A stretch of DNA of 64,000 nucleotides, taken from Symbiodinium natans. Taxonomy: Eukaryota > Sar > Dinophyceae > Suessiales > Symbiodiniaceae. This document shows, one piece after another, positions 1 through 9,900 of the stretch. The notes beneath the pieces are model-generated. The model did no database searches. It was not told where the DNA came from and saw only the letters and a program-made list of their open reading frames with translations. The stretch lies in assembly GCA_905221605.1 (NCBI GenBank), contig CAJNDS010002463.1, positions 183,501 through 247,500 of the forward strand, given 5' to 3'. Each line of letters opens with the position of its first letter. Position 1 is the stretch's first letter. Made by a program: the position numbers and the translations under genes.

Positions 1-747
1 CTACAGCAGGAGACAGCCATCAAGGTGCTGCAACAAGACACAGCGTGGGTACTTTTCCTTCAGCCAGGAGAAACTGGAGCACTCAAGATGCTCTTTAAAG
101 CAGCGCAGACATGGAAGGACCCTTACGTGGCACTCATAGTCAACCTGGTACAGCTACCTGGGTACACTAGAAGTGGTCCACAAGTGCTGTGGTCGTGAAC
201 GAGAGTCGGGCCGCCCTCCATCAGGATGCTGACAGACTTGGAGACACTGGTGACGCTCTTCAGAGGCCACACATGATCCACAGATTCCACTCACATCGGC
301 CCCTCACAGCAGACATGTCCAACATCACCACCTTCCAGTTGGAGATCTCGAACAGGACAGAGCCAGGTTTGGCGCTGCCTCGAATCTCTATCTGGATCGG
401 CAGCCCAGCTGATAGGGCTGCAGCTCAGAGTCCTTGAACAGTCACCCGCCGCAGTGGGAACAGAAGCTACAACAAGAACTCTTCTACCAAAGCTGCTGAA
501 CAGCACGAATACGTGTAACCTAAAGGCCAGCGTGCCTGGCTGTCTGGGAATGCCCGCACTTTGGAGCCAAGCCACAGGCCATGCGAGATGTGCAACATGC
601 CCGCAAACCTATGCACGTGCATGCTCTCCCCTCGTGGAAATCCACATCCTTGCTTCCTGGCAGGATGTGCATCGTCAACATGATGCCACTGAATTTCTTG
701 AGCACATGGTGGCCGGCCTACGGCCCCAAGTTGTACAAGGACACTGA
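1..747 (+). pseudogene. Decayed ubiquitin carboxyl-terminal hydrolase-like fragment
   Basis: Frame 1 is open from the window edge to 747 except for two TGA stops at 196-198 and 274-276. The first 65 codons read like soluble protein (LQQETAIKVLQQDTAW at the start). Near the end, residues RQHDATEFLEHM (about 675-710) resemble the QxDAxEFL motif near the active site of USP-family deubiquitinases. The catalytic Cys and His boxes were not recognised, and nothing downstream of 747 continues the family. Two stops plus the missing core suggest a relic, either of a host gene or of cargo spread by retroposition. It could also be two exons of a living gene with an intron around 196-300. The family call rests on a single motif. 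Confidence 0.33.
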
Positions 748-1540
748 AAAGCCAGAACTCTTAACCTCCAAAGGAAGCATGAAGTGCGTCAAAGGACAAG
801 GCAGCGCCAATAGACAAGCATTGCCACTAGACTGCAAACGGACTGTGGCTGCGCTTGGAATGAATGGAATGAATAGTAGTGGCAGTTATGCTCACATTGT
901 TGAATTTTTGAGCGCAGAACTAGTTTTTAATTTGGTTTGCGTTGTCTTTGTGTTTTTTCCTGACACCTTTTCTGATGCATTCTGCAACTGTGAGGTCTCT
1001 GTTCTGCTTCTTGCGCAGTTTTTTCTCGGAGGCTGCAGACATAGCGGGAGAGTGCTTCGCATCTCCATTTTGCCGCTAGAGCAGAAAATGGGTTTCTACT
1101 GAGCTCGGGTTCTTCACCTTAATAGTATTGTTGGCCGAACACAGTGAAGGCCTCGGAAGGCCTCGGAAGGCCTCGAACCCCCACAGGGAGAGACCTCAGA
1201 GGACAGGAGACGTCGCGTACACATGGCCAGTTGCGCGAATTCTTGGCTTCCAGGTCGAGTGCTTCAGGTCCCGATGGGCAGGGTGCCAATGGATTTTCGT
1301 GCTTTCTGCACTTCTGCTGCGAAATCACAAGAATGTGTTGCACAACCGCACCTACAATCCAGCGGTGCAGAGAGATTCATGATGTGGAGATGCGGAGTCG
1401 GGGCGTTCCGTTTCAAACTGATGTTATTCAGCTCAAACAGAACGCCCCGGACTCCACCAGCGGACATTGGTGTTTTGCGCATTTTATGATTCGCCCCTCC
1501 TGCCCTCCAGCAACTTTGGGCAGCATCATCCCTCCTTGCT
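748..1540. other. Unique sequence, no gene recognised
   Basis: This stretch is partly AT-rich (about 890-1000). Frame 2 is open for 173 codons from 581, but its composition is unlike a protein and no family is recognisable. A 10-bp unit GAAGGCCTCG is repeated three times in a row at 1146-1175. Nothing else was seen. Confidence 0.4.
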
Positions 1541-2478
1541 TCCTTCCTTTCCTTGGCTTCCTTTCCAGCACTTCTTTCCTTCGCTTCCTTTCCTTTCCTT
1601 TCTTTCCTTTCCTTTCCTTCCTTGCCTTTCCTTTTCCTTTTCCTTTTCCTTTTCTTTTTCCTTTTCCTTTTCCTTTTCCGTTTTCCTTTTCCTTTTCTTT
1701 TTCCTTTTCCTTTTCCGTTTCCTTTTCCTTTTCCTTTTCTTCCTTTCCTTTTCCTTTTCCTTTTCCTTTTATTTTTCCTTTCCTTTTCCTTTTCCTTTTC
1801 CTTTTATTTTTCCTTTCCTTTCCTTTCCTTCCTTTGGTTTTTGCTTTCTTGTTTCCTTCCTTCCTTCCTTTTCTTTTCTTCCTTCCCTTCCTTTCCTTCT
1901 TTCCTTGCTTCCATGCTTCCTGGCTTCCATGCTTCCTTGCTTCCTTGCTTCCTTGCTTCCTTGGTTTCTTCCTTGCTTCCTTGCTTCCTTGCTTCCTTGC
2001 TTCCTTGCTTCCTTGCTTCCTTGCTTCCTTGCTTCCTTGCTTCCTTGCTTCCTTGCCTCCTTGCTTCCTTGCTTCCTTGCTTCCTTGCTTCCTTGCTTCC
2101 TTGCTTCCTTGCTTCCTTGCTTCCTTGCTTCCTTGGTTTCTTCCTTGCTTCCTTGCTTCCTTTCTTCCTTGCTTCCTTGCTTCCTTGCTTCCTTGCCTCC
2201 TTGCTTCCTTGCTTCCTTGCTTCCTTGCTTCCTTGCTTCCTTGCTTCCTTGCTTCCTTGCTTCCTTGCTTCCTTGCTTCCTTGCTTCCTTGCTTCCTTGC
2301 TTCCTTGCTTCCTTCCTTGCTTCCTTGCTTCCTTGCTTCCTTGCTTCCTTGCTTCCTTGCTTCCTTGCTTCCTTGCTTCCTTGCTTCCTTGCTTCCTTGC
2401 TTCCTTGCTTCCTTGCTTCCTTGCTTCCTTGCTTCCTTCCTTTCCTTCCTTCCCTTTCCTCCTTCCTATTTGACGGCT
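1541..2478. repeat. TC-rich satellite: TTTTCC tract, then TTGCTTCC octamer array
   Basis: About 0.9 kb is nearly pure pyrimidine on the + strand. The left half (about 1610-1850) is built from TTTTCC/TTTCC units. The right half (about 1905-2440) is an 8-bp tandem TTGCTTCC with a few variant units. All long open frames here (Phe/Leu/Ser-rich on +, Lys/Glu/Gly-rich on -) follow from the repeat and are not genes. Such a homopurine/homopyrimidine tract could form triplex DNA. Confidence 0.95.
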
Positions 2479-2864
2479 TCTCCAAGAAGCCTCTTTTCCT
2501 TCCCATTTTACGGCTTCTCCTAGCGAAAACCCAAAGAAACGGACGATTTCCTTTCACAACACAAAGGAAACAATAACAGGTTTTCCTTGGAAGAACCAAG
2601 GAAACAACCCCGGAACGAAAGAGAAACGCCCTCCCCCTGGCCTGAGAAAAAGACTCCCAAAAGTAGGCCCTCCGGCGTGGTTGTTAGAATATTTGCAAGA
2701 CAATGAAGACTTGGCTGATGAGCACTGGGCTTCCATATGTGCAAACGCACTCCACCATGTTGCTGAACCATCAGCGACGGGCAAGTTTTGTCACCGACTT
2801 TGCCATCCAAGCACATCAAGACTTGTGGCTCAGTGGTTCCTTAGAGCAGTCAACAGCAGAGGCC

Positions 2865-3278
2865 ATGGCAGTTCGTCGACGCGGCAGCTCTAGCGCTGGA
2901 GGGCTTCTTGTTGCCTTGACTGCTTCAGCTTTGATGCGGGAAGGCTTCGTCTGCGGGAGCAAGCCCGAGCACGTTGTGCCGCGGCAAGTCGCGCAGCCCA
3001 ACAGTCCAAGTCACAGCCGGCGATTCATCATGGTTGCTCTGGCCTTGCTTGCTCGCGCAGAAGGCACTGCTGCAGAAGCAGCCCCCATCCAGTACAATGC
3101 CCAGCTGGCCGGGGACTTGAGCGAAGCTCAGAAGAAGGACATCAAAGCATACCTGGAGCGCCACAGAGATACTCCAGCAGCCGATGTGGTTGTGGGGAAG
3201 CATGAGCTGAAGGTCTACGTGAAGCCGACTGCTGAAGAGTTGACACCCGGCAGCCCCGAGTTCAAGGCGGGCCGGTGA
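2865..3278 (+). CDS. Small protein with tripartite plastid/thylakoid-lumen-type presequence
   Basis: A 137-aa single-exon protein. I chose the ATG at 2865 (MAVRRRGSSS) over the in-frame ATG at 2703 because a basic n-region then a hydrophobic stretch (GGLLVALTASAL) follow at once, as in the signal peptides that start peridinin-plastid targeting sequences. Next come about 30 residues rich in Ser, Pro and Arg, then a second hydrophobic segment after twin arginines (SRRFIMVALALLARA, about residues 50-65) ending in AEA, which looks like a lumenal processing site. The mature part is about 65 residues, charged and without cysteine, with a helix-like SEAQKKDIKAYLERH stretch. It has the size of a small extrinsic photosystem subunit, but I do not recognise the family. 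The lumen location is inferred from the presequence alone. Confidence 0.55.
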   Translation: MAVRRRGSSSAGGLLVALTASALMREGFVCGSKPEHVVPRQVAQPNSPSHSRRFIMVALALLARAEGTAAEAAPIQYNAQLAGDLSEAQKKDIKAYLERHRDTPAADVVVGKHELKVYVKPTAEELTPGSPEFKAGR

Positions 3279-3343
3279 ACACGCAGATGACACCAAGCTT
3301 GCATGTGAAACAATTGCTGCTACATCTTTGCTTTATTCACCAA

Positions 3344-3412
3344 GGGAGAGAAAGACAGAGGAAGACAGAGAGAGAGAGAGAGAGAGGGAGAGAAAGAGAG
3401 AGAAAACAAAAA
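3344..3412. repeat. GA-rich microsatellite
   Basis: A (GA)n/(GGGAGA)n purine tract lies just after the preceding gene, probably in its 3' untranslated region or in the spacer before the next gene. Confidence 0.9.
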
Positions 3413-3439
3413 ACAAACAAGCGAGAGAATAATCAACAC

Positions 3440-4340
3440 ATGCTGCGGAGCATGTGCCTCCAGGCTCGCGTAGCGATGGTGCTCCCACAGCTGGGTGACC
3501 GACTCGTTGACGCGAAAACGGCTGAGAAGATGATTCAGGAGACGGTCAGCAACCTTCAAGGTCTTGTCAGGTTTATCCTGAAGGTAGTACTAACAATGAT
3601 CATGGAGCAAGCTTGACACAGAAGACGAAGCTGCCCGGCACGTGGAAATTCGCATCCCCACCCAGTGCCCCTCCACCTGCCTCAGCGGAACACAGCTTCG
3701 CTCTTGAAGAGCTGCGCTCCCCCTAATCAAAGCTCCCCTTACAAACTATTTAGTCTTCTCGCAAATTTGCACACACCTCAGCTCTGGGGAGGCCCAGCCC
3801 CAAGCAGGGGTACTTAGAACAGGAGAGATGGTGACATGAAATCTTTCATTCCTACATCCGTACGTTGGGGGCTAGACCGTTCAGCAGATTCGTCGGCAGC
3901 AGCTCCTTCGGAGTGCTGCTGCCCCGAAGAGAGCGCTAAAAGGGTTGCTTGGCCGTGTCCGCATCACGGCTGTATGTGCAGCAAAAGCCAGAAGTGAAAA
4001 TGTTAGTGTGCCGCCGGCACGTAGATACAACGAATTAGCTGGATGTGTGTGGGATTCTTCCAGGAAAGGGACTAGCCCCTGAAATCGCGTTGCGTTTTGC
4101 GATGCATTGGCATGCAGTAGCTTTCAGACGGCGCTGGACACCGCCACCGAAAGTAACGAGGCTGCTGTATTTCGGGATTTTGTGCGAAAGGGCAACGACA
4201 GCATGAAACAGCCGGCCGTCCAGAAGTGGCTCTCGCCTGCTTCAAAGAGGAAGTCTGAAGCTGTACTGAACCAGCTGCATCAGACACCACTACCGGAGCC
4301 CTTCGATGAACCACTGCCTTGCACCGCCTCTCCACCCTGA
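3440..4340 (+). CDS. Two-exon hypothetical protein, 117 aa
   Basis: Model: exon 1 3440-3570, GT-AG intron 3571-4117, exon 2 4118-4340 with TGA at 4338. Phase is conserved across the junction (AG|T gives Ser) and the total is 118 codons. Exon 1 encodes an amphipathic segment (VAMVLPQLGDRLVDAKTAEK). Exon 2 continues with SFQTALDTATESNEAAVFRD and ends in a proline-rich tail. No domain is recognised; the protein looks helical and soluble. The start is uncertain, because the frame is open further upstream through the GA tract. Exon 2 might instead splice into the rhodanese gene that begins 90 bp downstream, through a G|GC donor at FVRK|G, which is also in phase. Confidence 0.48.
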
Positions 4341-4370
4341 ACTAGAAGAAGCAGCAAGAGGTAGCAGTAG

Positions 4371-4426
4371 GGTTTAGGGTTTAGGGTTTGGGGTTTGGGG
4401 TTTGGGGTTTGGGGTTCAGGGTTTAA
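4371..4426 (+). repeat. TTTAGGG/TTTGGGG array
   Basis: About eight telomere-like heptamers on the + strand, ending at the AG that opens the first visible rhodanese exon. Confidence 0.9.
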
Positions 4427-4430
4427 GTAG

Positions 4431-5322
4431 CACGCCACAGCCATCAAGCTGCACGCGAGGAGGGAGCGGTCCTTATCGACGTTCGCACCCGAGAGCAGGT
4501 CCTGGAACAGACGGGCGGTGAGCTGCCGAAGGCAGCAGCGAGTCGTCAGCCTGGTGGGTTTCGGGTGTAGGGTGTACGGTTTAGGGTTAAGGGTTCAGGG
4601 TGTAGGGTGTCGGGGGTCTAGGGTTTAGGGTTTAGGGTTTAGTGTTTTATTCTAAGTAGACATGGGCCCAATGCGCAATGTCTGAGAAAGCAAGTCTTAG
4701 TGTATGTCAACGTGTCAACCAACCCTCACGCCCCGATCCAGCCGCGTGGGCTATGGAGAGATGATGCGTGAAAGTTCACCGCGGTTGGATACCCTGAACC
4801 CTAAGCTCTCTAAACCCTGAACCCTAAACCCCAAAACCCTAGGCCCTAAACCCTAAACCCTAAACTCTAAACCCTAATCCCTACACCCGAAGCCCTCAAC
4901 CCTCAAGCCTCGGGTCTCAACCCTGAACCCTAAACCCTAAACTCAGGGCCCGGCATGTCTCGGGATTGTGGGGGGGGCTTGCCTATGTTTGCCCCCGCAT
5001 GTTTGCCCCCGCAGGCCGCTACGCTGGTGCCCCTGGATGACTGGGCGGGACGACTGCCCCCACCGGTGATGAGAGGCAAGAAGGTGATCCTCACCTGTTT
5101 CCACGGAAACAAGTGGCTTGACGGCCTTTCTCCCAACGCAGACATCTTTCATGCTTGCGACAAGCCGAACTCCTTTTTTTTTTTTTGCATGTTTAGACCC
5201 GTGAAAGAGCAAGGAGCGCGCTGGCGTGGGAGTCGCTGCGCTCCCAGTTCGCTGATGCCTACGTTCTGGAGGGTGGGGTCATGGGATGGAAAGCTGCTGG
5301 CATGTCCACTCGCCGGGTGTAA
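4431..5322 (+). CDS. Rhodanese-domain protein (three visible exons, 5' end missing)
   Basis: Exons: 4431-4531, 5015-5112 and 5208-5322 (TAA at 5320). Joined in phase they give 103 residues covering a whole rhodanese fold: GAVLIDVRTREQ (the LIDVR strand), GELPKAATLVPLDDW, GKKVILTC, then the active-site loop CFHGNKARSA, and the C-terminal hallmark YVLEGGVMGWKAAG. The loop cysteine, expected to carry the persulfide, is present. Intron 1 uses a GC donor (AAG|GCAGC), is 483 nt long and holds both TTTAGGG and CCCTAAA arrays. Intron 2 is a short GT-AG intron with a T-rich run. The first exon enters in phase 1, so an upstream coding exon with the start codon and any targeting signal is missing. Members of this family carry sulfur or act in stress signalling; the substrate is not predictable here. 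Confidence 0.72.
4557..4644 (+). repeat. TTTAGGG array at the 5' side of rhodanese intron 1
   Basis: Degenerate TTTAGGG units start 25 nt after the GC donor. They pair with the CCCTAAA array at the other end of the same intron. Confidence 0.9.
4792..4942 (+). repeat. CCCTAAA array at the 3' side of rhodanese intron 1
   Basis: Degenerate CCCTAAA/CCCTGAA units end about 70 nt before the acceptor AG at 5013. Together with the left array they form an inverted repeat within one intron. Confidence 0.9.
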
Positions 5323-5339
5323 GGAGCCCAGGGACTGAA

Positions 5340-5437
5340 GGAGGGACCCTTCTAAGGGACCGTTCTTGGACTATGCAAGGAATAGATTGGGGTTCTTGAG
5401 GGGAATAGGAACAAGGGTCCCTTCTATGGGTCCCTCC
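5340..5437. repeat. Imperfect hairpin with GGAGGGACCC ends
   Basis: The sequence begins GGAGGGACCCTTCTA and ends with its near reverse complement (TATGGGTCCCTCC), giving a stem around a loop of about 50 nt. It begins 17 bp after the rhodanese stop codon, so it may shape the 3' end of that transcript or be a small MITE-like insertion. Confidence 0.55.
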
Positions 5438-5949
5438 GTATACCCCTTAAAAGGAGTCTTGCCTGAGCCAATTGGCCCAGTCCTCCTTTTCCAGCATGCC
5501 TGGAAACAAGGAGATGGGCCTTGTACAGCGCGATAGGAGCAGTGCTCAGGATCTCCATGCACCAGCTACAGGCAATTACCTACGCCCAGTTGTGGCGCAA
5601 CGCGATTCGTGTACGGGCTATGTCAAGAAAAGCTCAGTGACAAAACCTAGGATGTGTCCAAGTAACTGTAGTTGCTGCTTTTCAAGCGTGGGGTGGGATC
5701 TGGTTGCGGCGTAGGACATCCAGTGCTTCCCCCCGTGTGATCATAAACTATGCTGCAAGTATCACAGCTAAGCTTATTGCGCACTTGGCCCTTGGACCAC
5801 ACACTGCTTCAACCTCACAGCCCAGGATGGTGGTTGATTTAAAGCATTGGGTGTTACGGAACACAAACACACCAAAGCTCCAAATCAATACTCGGCCCAG
5901 CCTCAAAGCCTGAGCTGCGCTCCAAGTTAGGGAGCTTTCCCCTAACCAT
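5438..5949. other. Unique sequence, nothing recognised
   Basis: Short open frames on + (5472-5714, 5704-5913) do not read as protein, and no repeat or RNA gene was seen. Confidence 0.4.
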
Positions 5950-5950
5950 A

Positions 5951-6154
5951 CCTAAACCCTAAACCCTAAACCCTAAACCCTAAACCCTAAGCCCTAAGCC
6001 CTAAGCCCTAAGCCCTAAGCCCTAAGCCCTAAGCCCTAAGCCCTCCATTGAGCGCCTCCAACTCGCCTGGGCATCTTGGGGTTTGGGGTTGAGGGTTCTG
6101 CAACCCTAATCTCGAGCCATGAAGCTCAAAACCCTCAACCCTCAACCCTCAGCC

Positions 6155-6200
<46 letters not shown>

Positions 6201-6261
6201 ACCCTGAACCCTAAACCCTAAACCCTAAACCCTAAACCCTAAACCTAAAGGGCAAACCACC

Positions 6262-6307
<46 letters not shown>

Positions 6308-6368
6308 ACCCTGAACCCTAAACCCTAAGCCCTAAACCCTAAACCCTAAACCTAAAGGGCAAACCACC

Positions 6369-6414
<46 letters not shown>

Positions 6415-6475
6415 ACCCTGAACCCTAAACCCTAAGCCCTAAACCCTAAACCCTAAACCTAAAGGGCAAACCACC

Positions 6476-6521
<46 letters not shown>

Positions 6522-6655
6522 ACCCTGAACCCTAAACCCTAAACCCTAAACCCTAAACCCTAAACCCTAAACCCTAAACCCTAAACCTAAAGGGCAAACC
6601 ACCCTCAACCCTCAACCCTCAACCCTAAACCCTACACCCTAAACCCCAAACCCCA
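5951..6655 (+). repeat. CCCTAAA/CCCTAAG/CCCTCAA array with higher-order unit
   Basis: This is one of the largest C-rich-strand arrays here. From about 6240 to 6600 it is organised in repeats of roughly 107-125 bp: a block of CCCTCAA, then CCCTAAA, then the marker CCTAAAGGGCAAACCACC, which recurs at about 6243, 6351, 6457 and 6583. A short unique piece interrupts the array near 6050-6125. Confidence 0.9.
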
Positions 6656-6740
6656 ATCCTGATTGTTTCCTCAATTCCCTCGGCTCAAGCTTCCCTTGGC
6701 ATCCCCGGGGCTGCGACGCAGGCTCCTTTAGGGGCTTTGA

Positions 6741-6882
6741 GGGTTTAGGGGGGTTAGGGGGGTTTGGGGTTTAGGGGGCTTGGGGTTTAGGGTTTAGGGC
6801 TTAGGGTTTAGGGTTTAGGGTGGTTTGGGGTTTAGGGTTCAGGGTTTAGGGTGGTTTGGGGTTTAGGGTTTCGTGTTTAGAG
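6741..6882 (+). repeat. TTTAGGG array disrupted by the LINE
   Basis: Degenerate TTTAGGG units run up to the LINE's poly-T (poly-A of the element). The array resumes at 13591, so the element landed inside it. Confidence 0.9.
6870..6882. repeat. Target-site duplication of the LINE, copy at the element's 3' side
   Basis: TTCGTGTTTAGAG, identical to 13578-13590. It adjoins the run of ten T (element poly-A). Confidence 0.92.
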
Positions 6883-6935
6883 TTTTTTTTTTCAAGTGCA
6901 AGGCAAGCGGTGTTTGCCCATCAACCAAAGCAGCA

Positions 6936-9900
6936 TCAGCGAACTTGTCTTGTAGGTTTGGTAATCTGTTGCCAGAGATGTCTATCTTGAGCGACTGGGT
7001 TGATTCGTCTGAAGAGCCTAGTGTTGTCCATACCGGGGAGACTGCTCGCGGAATGCATCTGTTTCACCAACTGTTGCGACGGGATACTCCAGTAGGGGTG
7101 GTGAATCTCAGCCACTGCCGGGGTCTTATCCGTATCTGCATGTTGTAGCCGCATATACGCTTCGGTCATAGCAACTTCCGCCCAGTGCAAGCTGGGCCGA
7201 CCCGATCTGTTCCCTCCGCTGATGAAGCGATACGCTTTCGACTGCATAAAAGTACTGGTCGCCTCATATGTATCAGGGTGACGGAGAATGTGGCCAAGAA
7301 GCTTTAGCCTGTTAAAAGAGAACTGCTGCGACGGAGTGGGAAGTACTGTGAAGGCATTTGCACGTTCCGACAAGTATTCATTGGAACAAGGAGCCTCCGA
7401 CGGTTGTAAAACCCGATGATAATAAGAAGACTTCACACGAAAAATCCTACGCAAATTTTTAAAGTGAAGAGAGTCAACTCTGCCTTGCTGAGAGGGTGCA
7501 GGACAACATGATTCCATGCCATATGCCAAAATTGACAGAATGATAGACTTGTACACGGTGAGCTTCCATTTTGTCGGGAGGCCAGCATGCGTGAAGAAAG
7601 GCTTTAGCAGCTTGGAAGCGTGTACTGCCCTGGAAATCCTTTTACTGGTGGTACTCCTACTGTTGCAGGTAGCATCAAGAAATATGCCTAAATATTTCAC
7701 CTCCTCCGCTAGCGGAACGTACTCTGTCGCTGCACGGCGCCCGCCGTTGCAACAACTGCAGCTACAATCGGCGCCCGGATCGGGGGCATAAGAAACGCGG
7801 TTTTCCGAGTGAAGCTGCAAGTGCTTGCATTTATCGAGATTGAGCTGCAGACCAAACTGCAAAGCATGATGCTGTAAAAGATGCAGAAGCCGCGTGAGTT
7901 GAAGAGATGAACGTGAGAGCAGAACTGTATCATCGGCATACTCGAGGTCCCAAAGGCGCGAAGGGATATTAAGAACACCTGTAAGTACCCCAAACTGGCG
8001 CTCGTAAGAACACTCGACATCGTGGAACAAGCACGTGAGCACAACATCAAAAAGATAAGGTGAGAGAGGACACCCCTGGCGCACGCCACGCGACTGCGAG
8101 CCCTGCTGCGATATGCAGCCCGAGTCACGAACTCGAAACTGCGGCGACTGGTAGATGGACATTACAGCCCGTACAAAGGGGTCAGGGACGCCAAGCCTCA
8201 CCAAAGACTGCTCAATCGCAGCAAAAGAAAGAGAATCAAAGGCCTTGGACCAGTCCAGAAAAAGAACATGCAACGGCGAGACTTGCCGTTCGTGAGTTTC
8301 AATCAATCGTCGAAGAATATGTATAGGTTGCGCTGCTGAGCGGCCCCGCCTAAATCCAAACTGAGAATCCCGAATTCGTGGGTCAATGTAGAAAGCCAGA
8401 CGTTTCTGTAATAAAGAGGCGTATATTTTGTAGAAACAATCGCTGAGTGAGACAGGCCTGTAGTTGTCAAGCGACAGTGTGTCTTTTTTCACATCCTTAA
8501 CCAACATGACCACATTTGACAGGCGCCACGCGTCGGGGATAGAAGCAGAGGTGAGGCATTTATTGTAATGAGACAAAAGGAAAACACGGACTATATAAGG
8601 AGCCCTTTTGATGAGCTCTGCAGGAATTTCATCCGGTCCCGGAGCCTTCCCGGTTTGAAGCGCCTTGAGGCACTGGTAGAGGTCCTCTTCCGTGAACAAC
8701 CGATAGATCTCAGGGATGACCGGATGGAGGGGCGGGCGCGGTTGGAAAACCTCTTCCCCACACTTCCAAACATGATTTGCGAGATATTCTCGAAAAACTT
8801 CCGCTCGTTGTTTGGTAGGCCGGAGTTTGCCACTCGTGTCCCGGATGCCTGGAGGTTTCGGCGTGAATCCACGCCGGAGGTTGCGGAGAGTTGTCCATTG
8901 AGTGGGCGTGCTCTCATAGTCTATGGAGAGCCGGGTATGAACAAAAGTCTTTTTATCCTTCCTGGCAGAAGCCTTGATACGTTTTCTGAAGGCCTTAACA
9001 TCCTCCGGCGCGAGTCCCCCAGCATCGCGCAATTCGGCGATGAGTCCCAAAGTTGTTTTGGAAATCCATGGTTTGTGCGGAGTCAAAGGGAGGGCCGGAA
9101 TAAGCTCCTTAGCTTCGGAAATTGCCTGACGCAAGAAAACGTTCTGCTCTTGTACCGATAATGAATCCCAGTTCGTCAGATCCAGATTGAACTCTGGGGG
9201 CCTGAGACTTCTGGAATGAGGTTGCGAAAAACGGCCTGTACGTCCTAGCGAAAAATTTCCCGAGTAGGCCACTCGGTCTGCATACTCATTCCCGGGTATG
9301 CCCACGTGTGAGGGGACCTTGTCCACATGAACGTTGAACGTAATGCGCATAGCGACCCAATACCTTTGGAGCCTGGAAATAAGTCTGTAGTGCGTAGCAG
9401 GCAGGGAGCGCGCACGTAAAATATCAAGAACGTACTGAGAGTCCGTGTAAACATGTATCCTTTGTCCCTCCGGAAAGCCCGAAAAGTACAACAAGTAATC
9501 GAAAAGCTCAATAAGCGCCTGAAGCTCAGCAGTATTGTTGGAAGATACCTCCGCCCCAGCGAACTCCGGGAAATCCGGGTTCGTTCTCACTTTGCCATGG
9601 GAAGTAATCCAATCCGAAGTTGGTTTGGGATGCAATGCAAAAGCGAGTAGAATGGGGGAGACCACAAACCCCCAACCCGCTGGGTTCGTCTGGGAGATCA
9701 CCCTGTTATTGGGGCAAGAGCCATCTGTGTAAGCCAACACATGCCCTTCCACCGAAGCTACCGGATCGAAAGAATGGTTACATAAACTTAGAAGAGAAGA
9801 CTCCAACTTGTCATAATACTGGGAGGTTTGAGTGTAGTCCGGCAACGGTGGGGTACTGGGCGGGGGTCGACGCGCCGGGAGAGCGACCCCAATGGAGCAA

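Noticed and set aside
1144-2599. Long Phe/Leu/Ser-rich frames on + and a Lys/Glu-rich frame on -
   Set aside because: They are translations of the TC-rich satellite and exist in all frames because the unit lacks stops.
4371-5322. Relict spliced-leader sequence marking retroposed genes
   Set aside because: I looked for the dinoflagellate leader end (TTGGCTCAAG) near gene starts across the window and saw only partial matches such as CGGCTCAAG near 6682.
5472-5913. Two open frames of 69-80 codons on +
   Set aside because: Composition and lack of any motif or splice support; probably chance.
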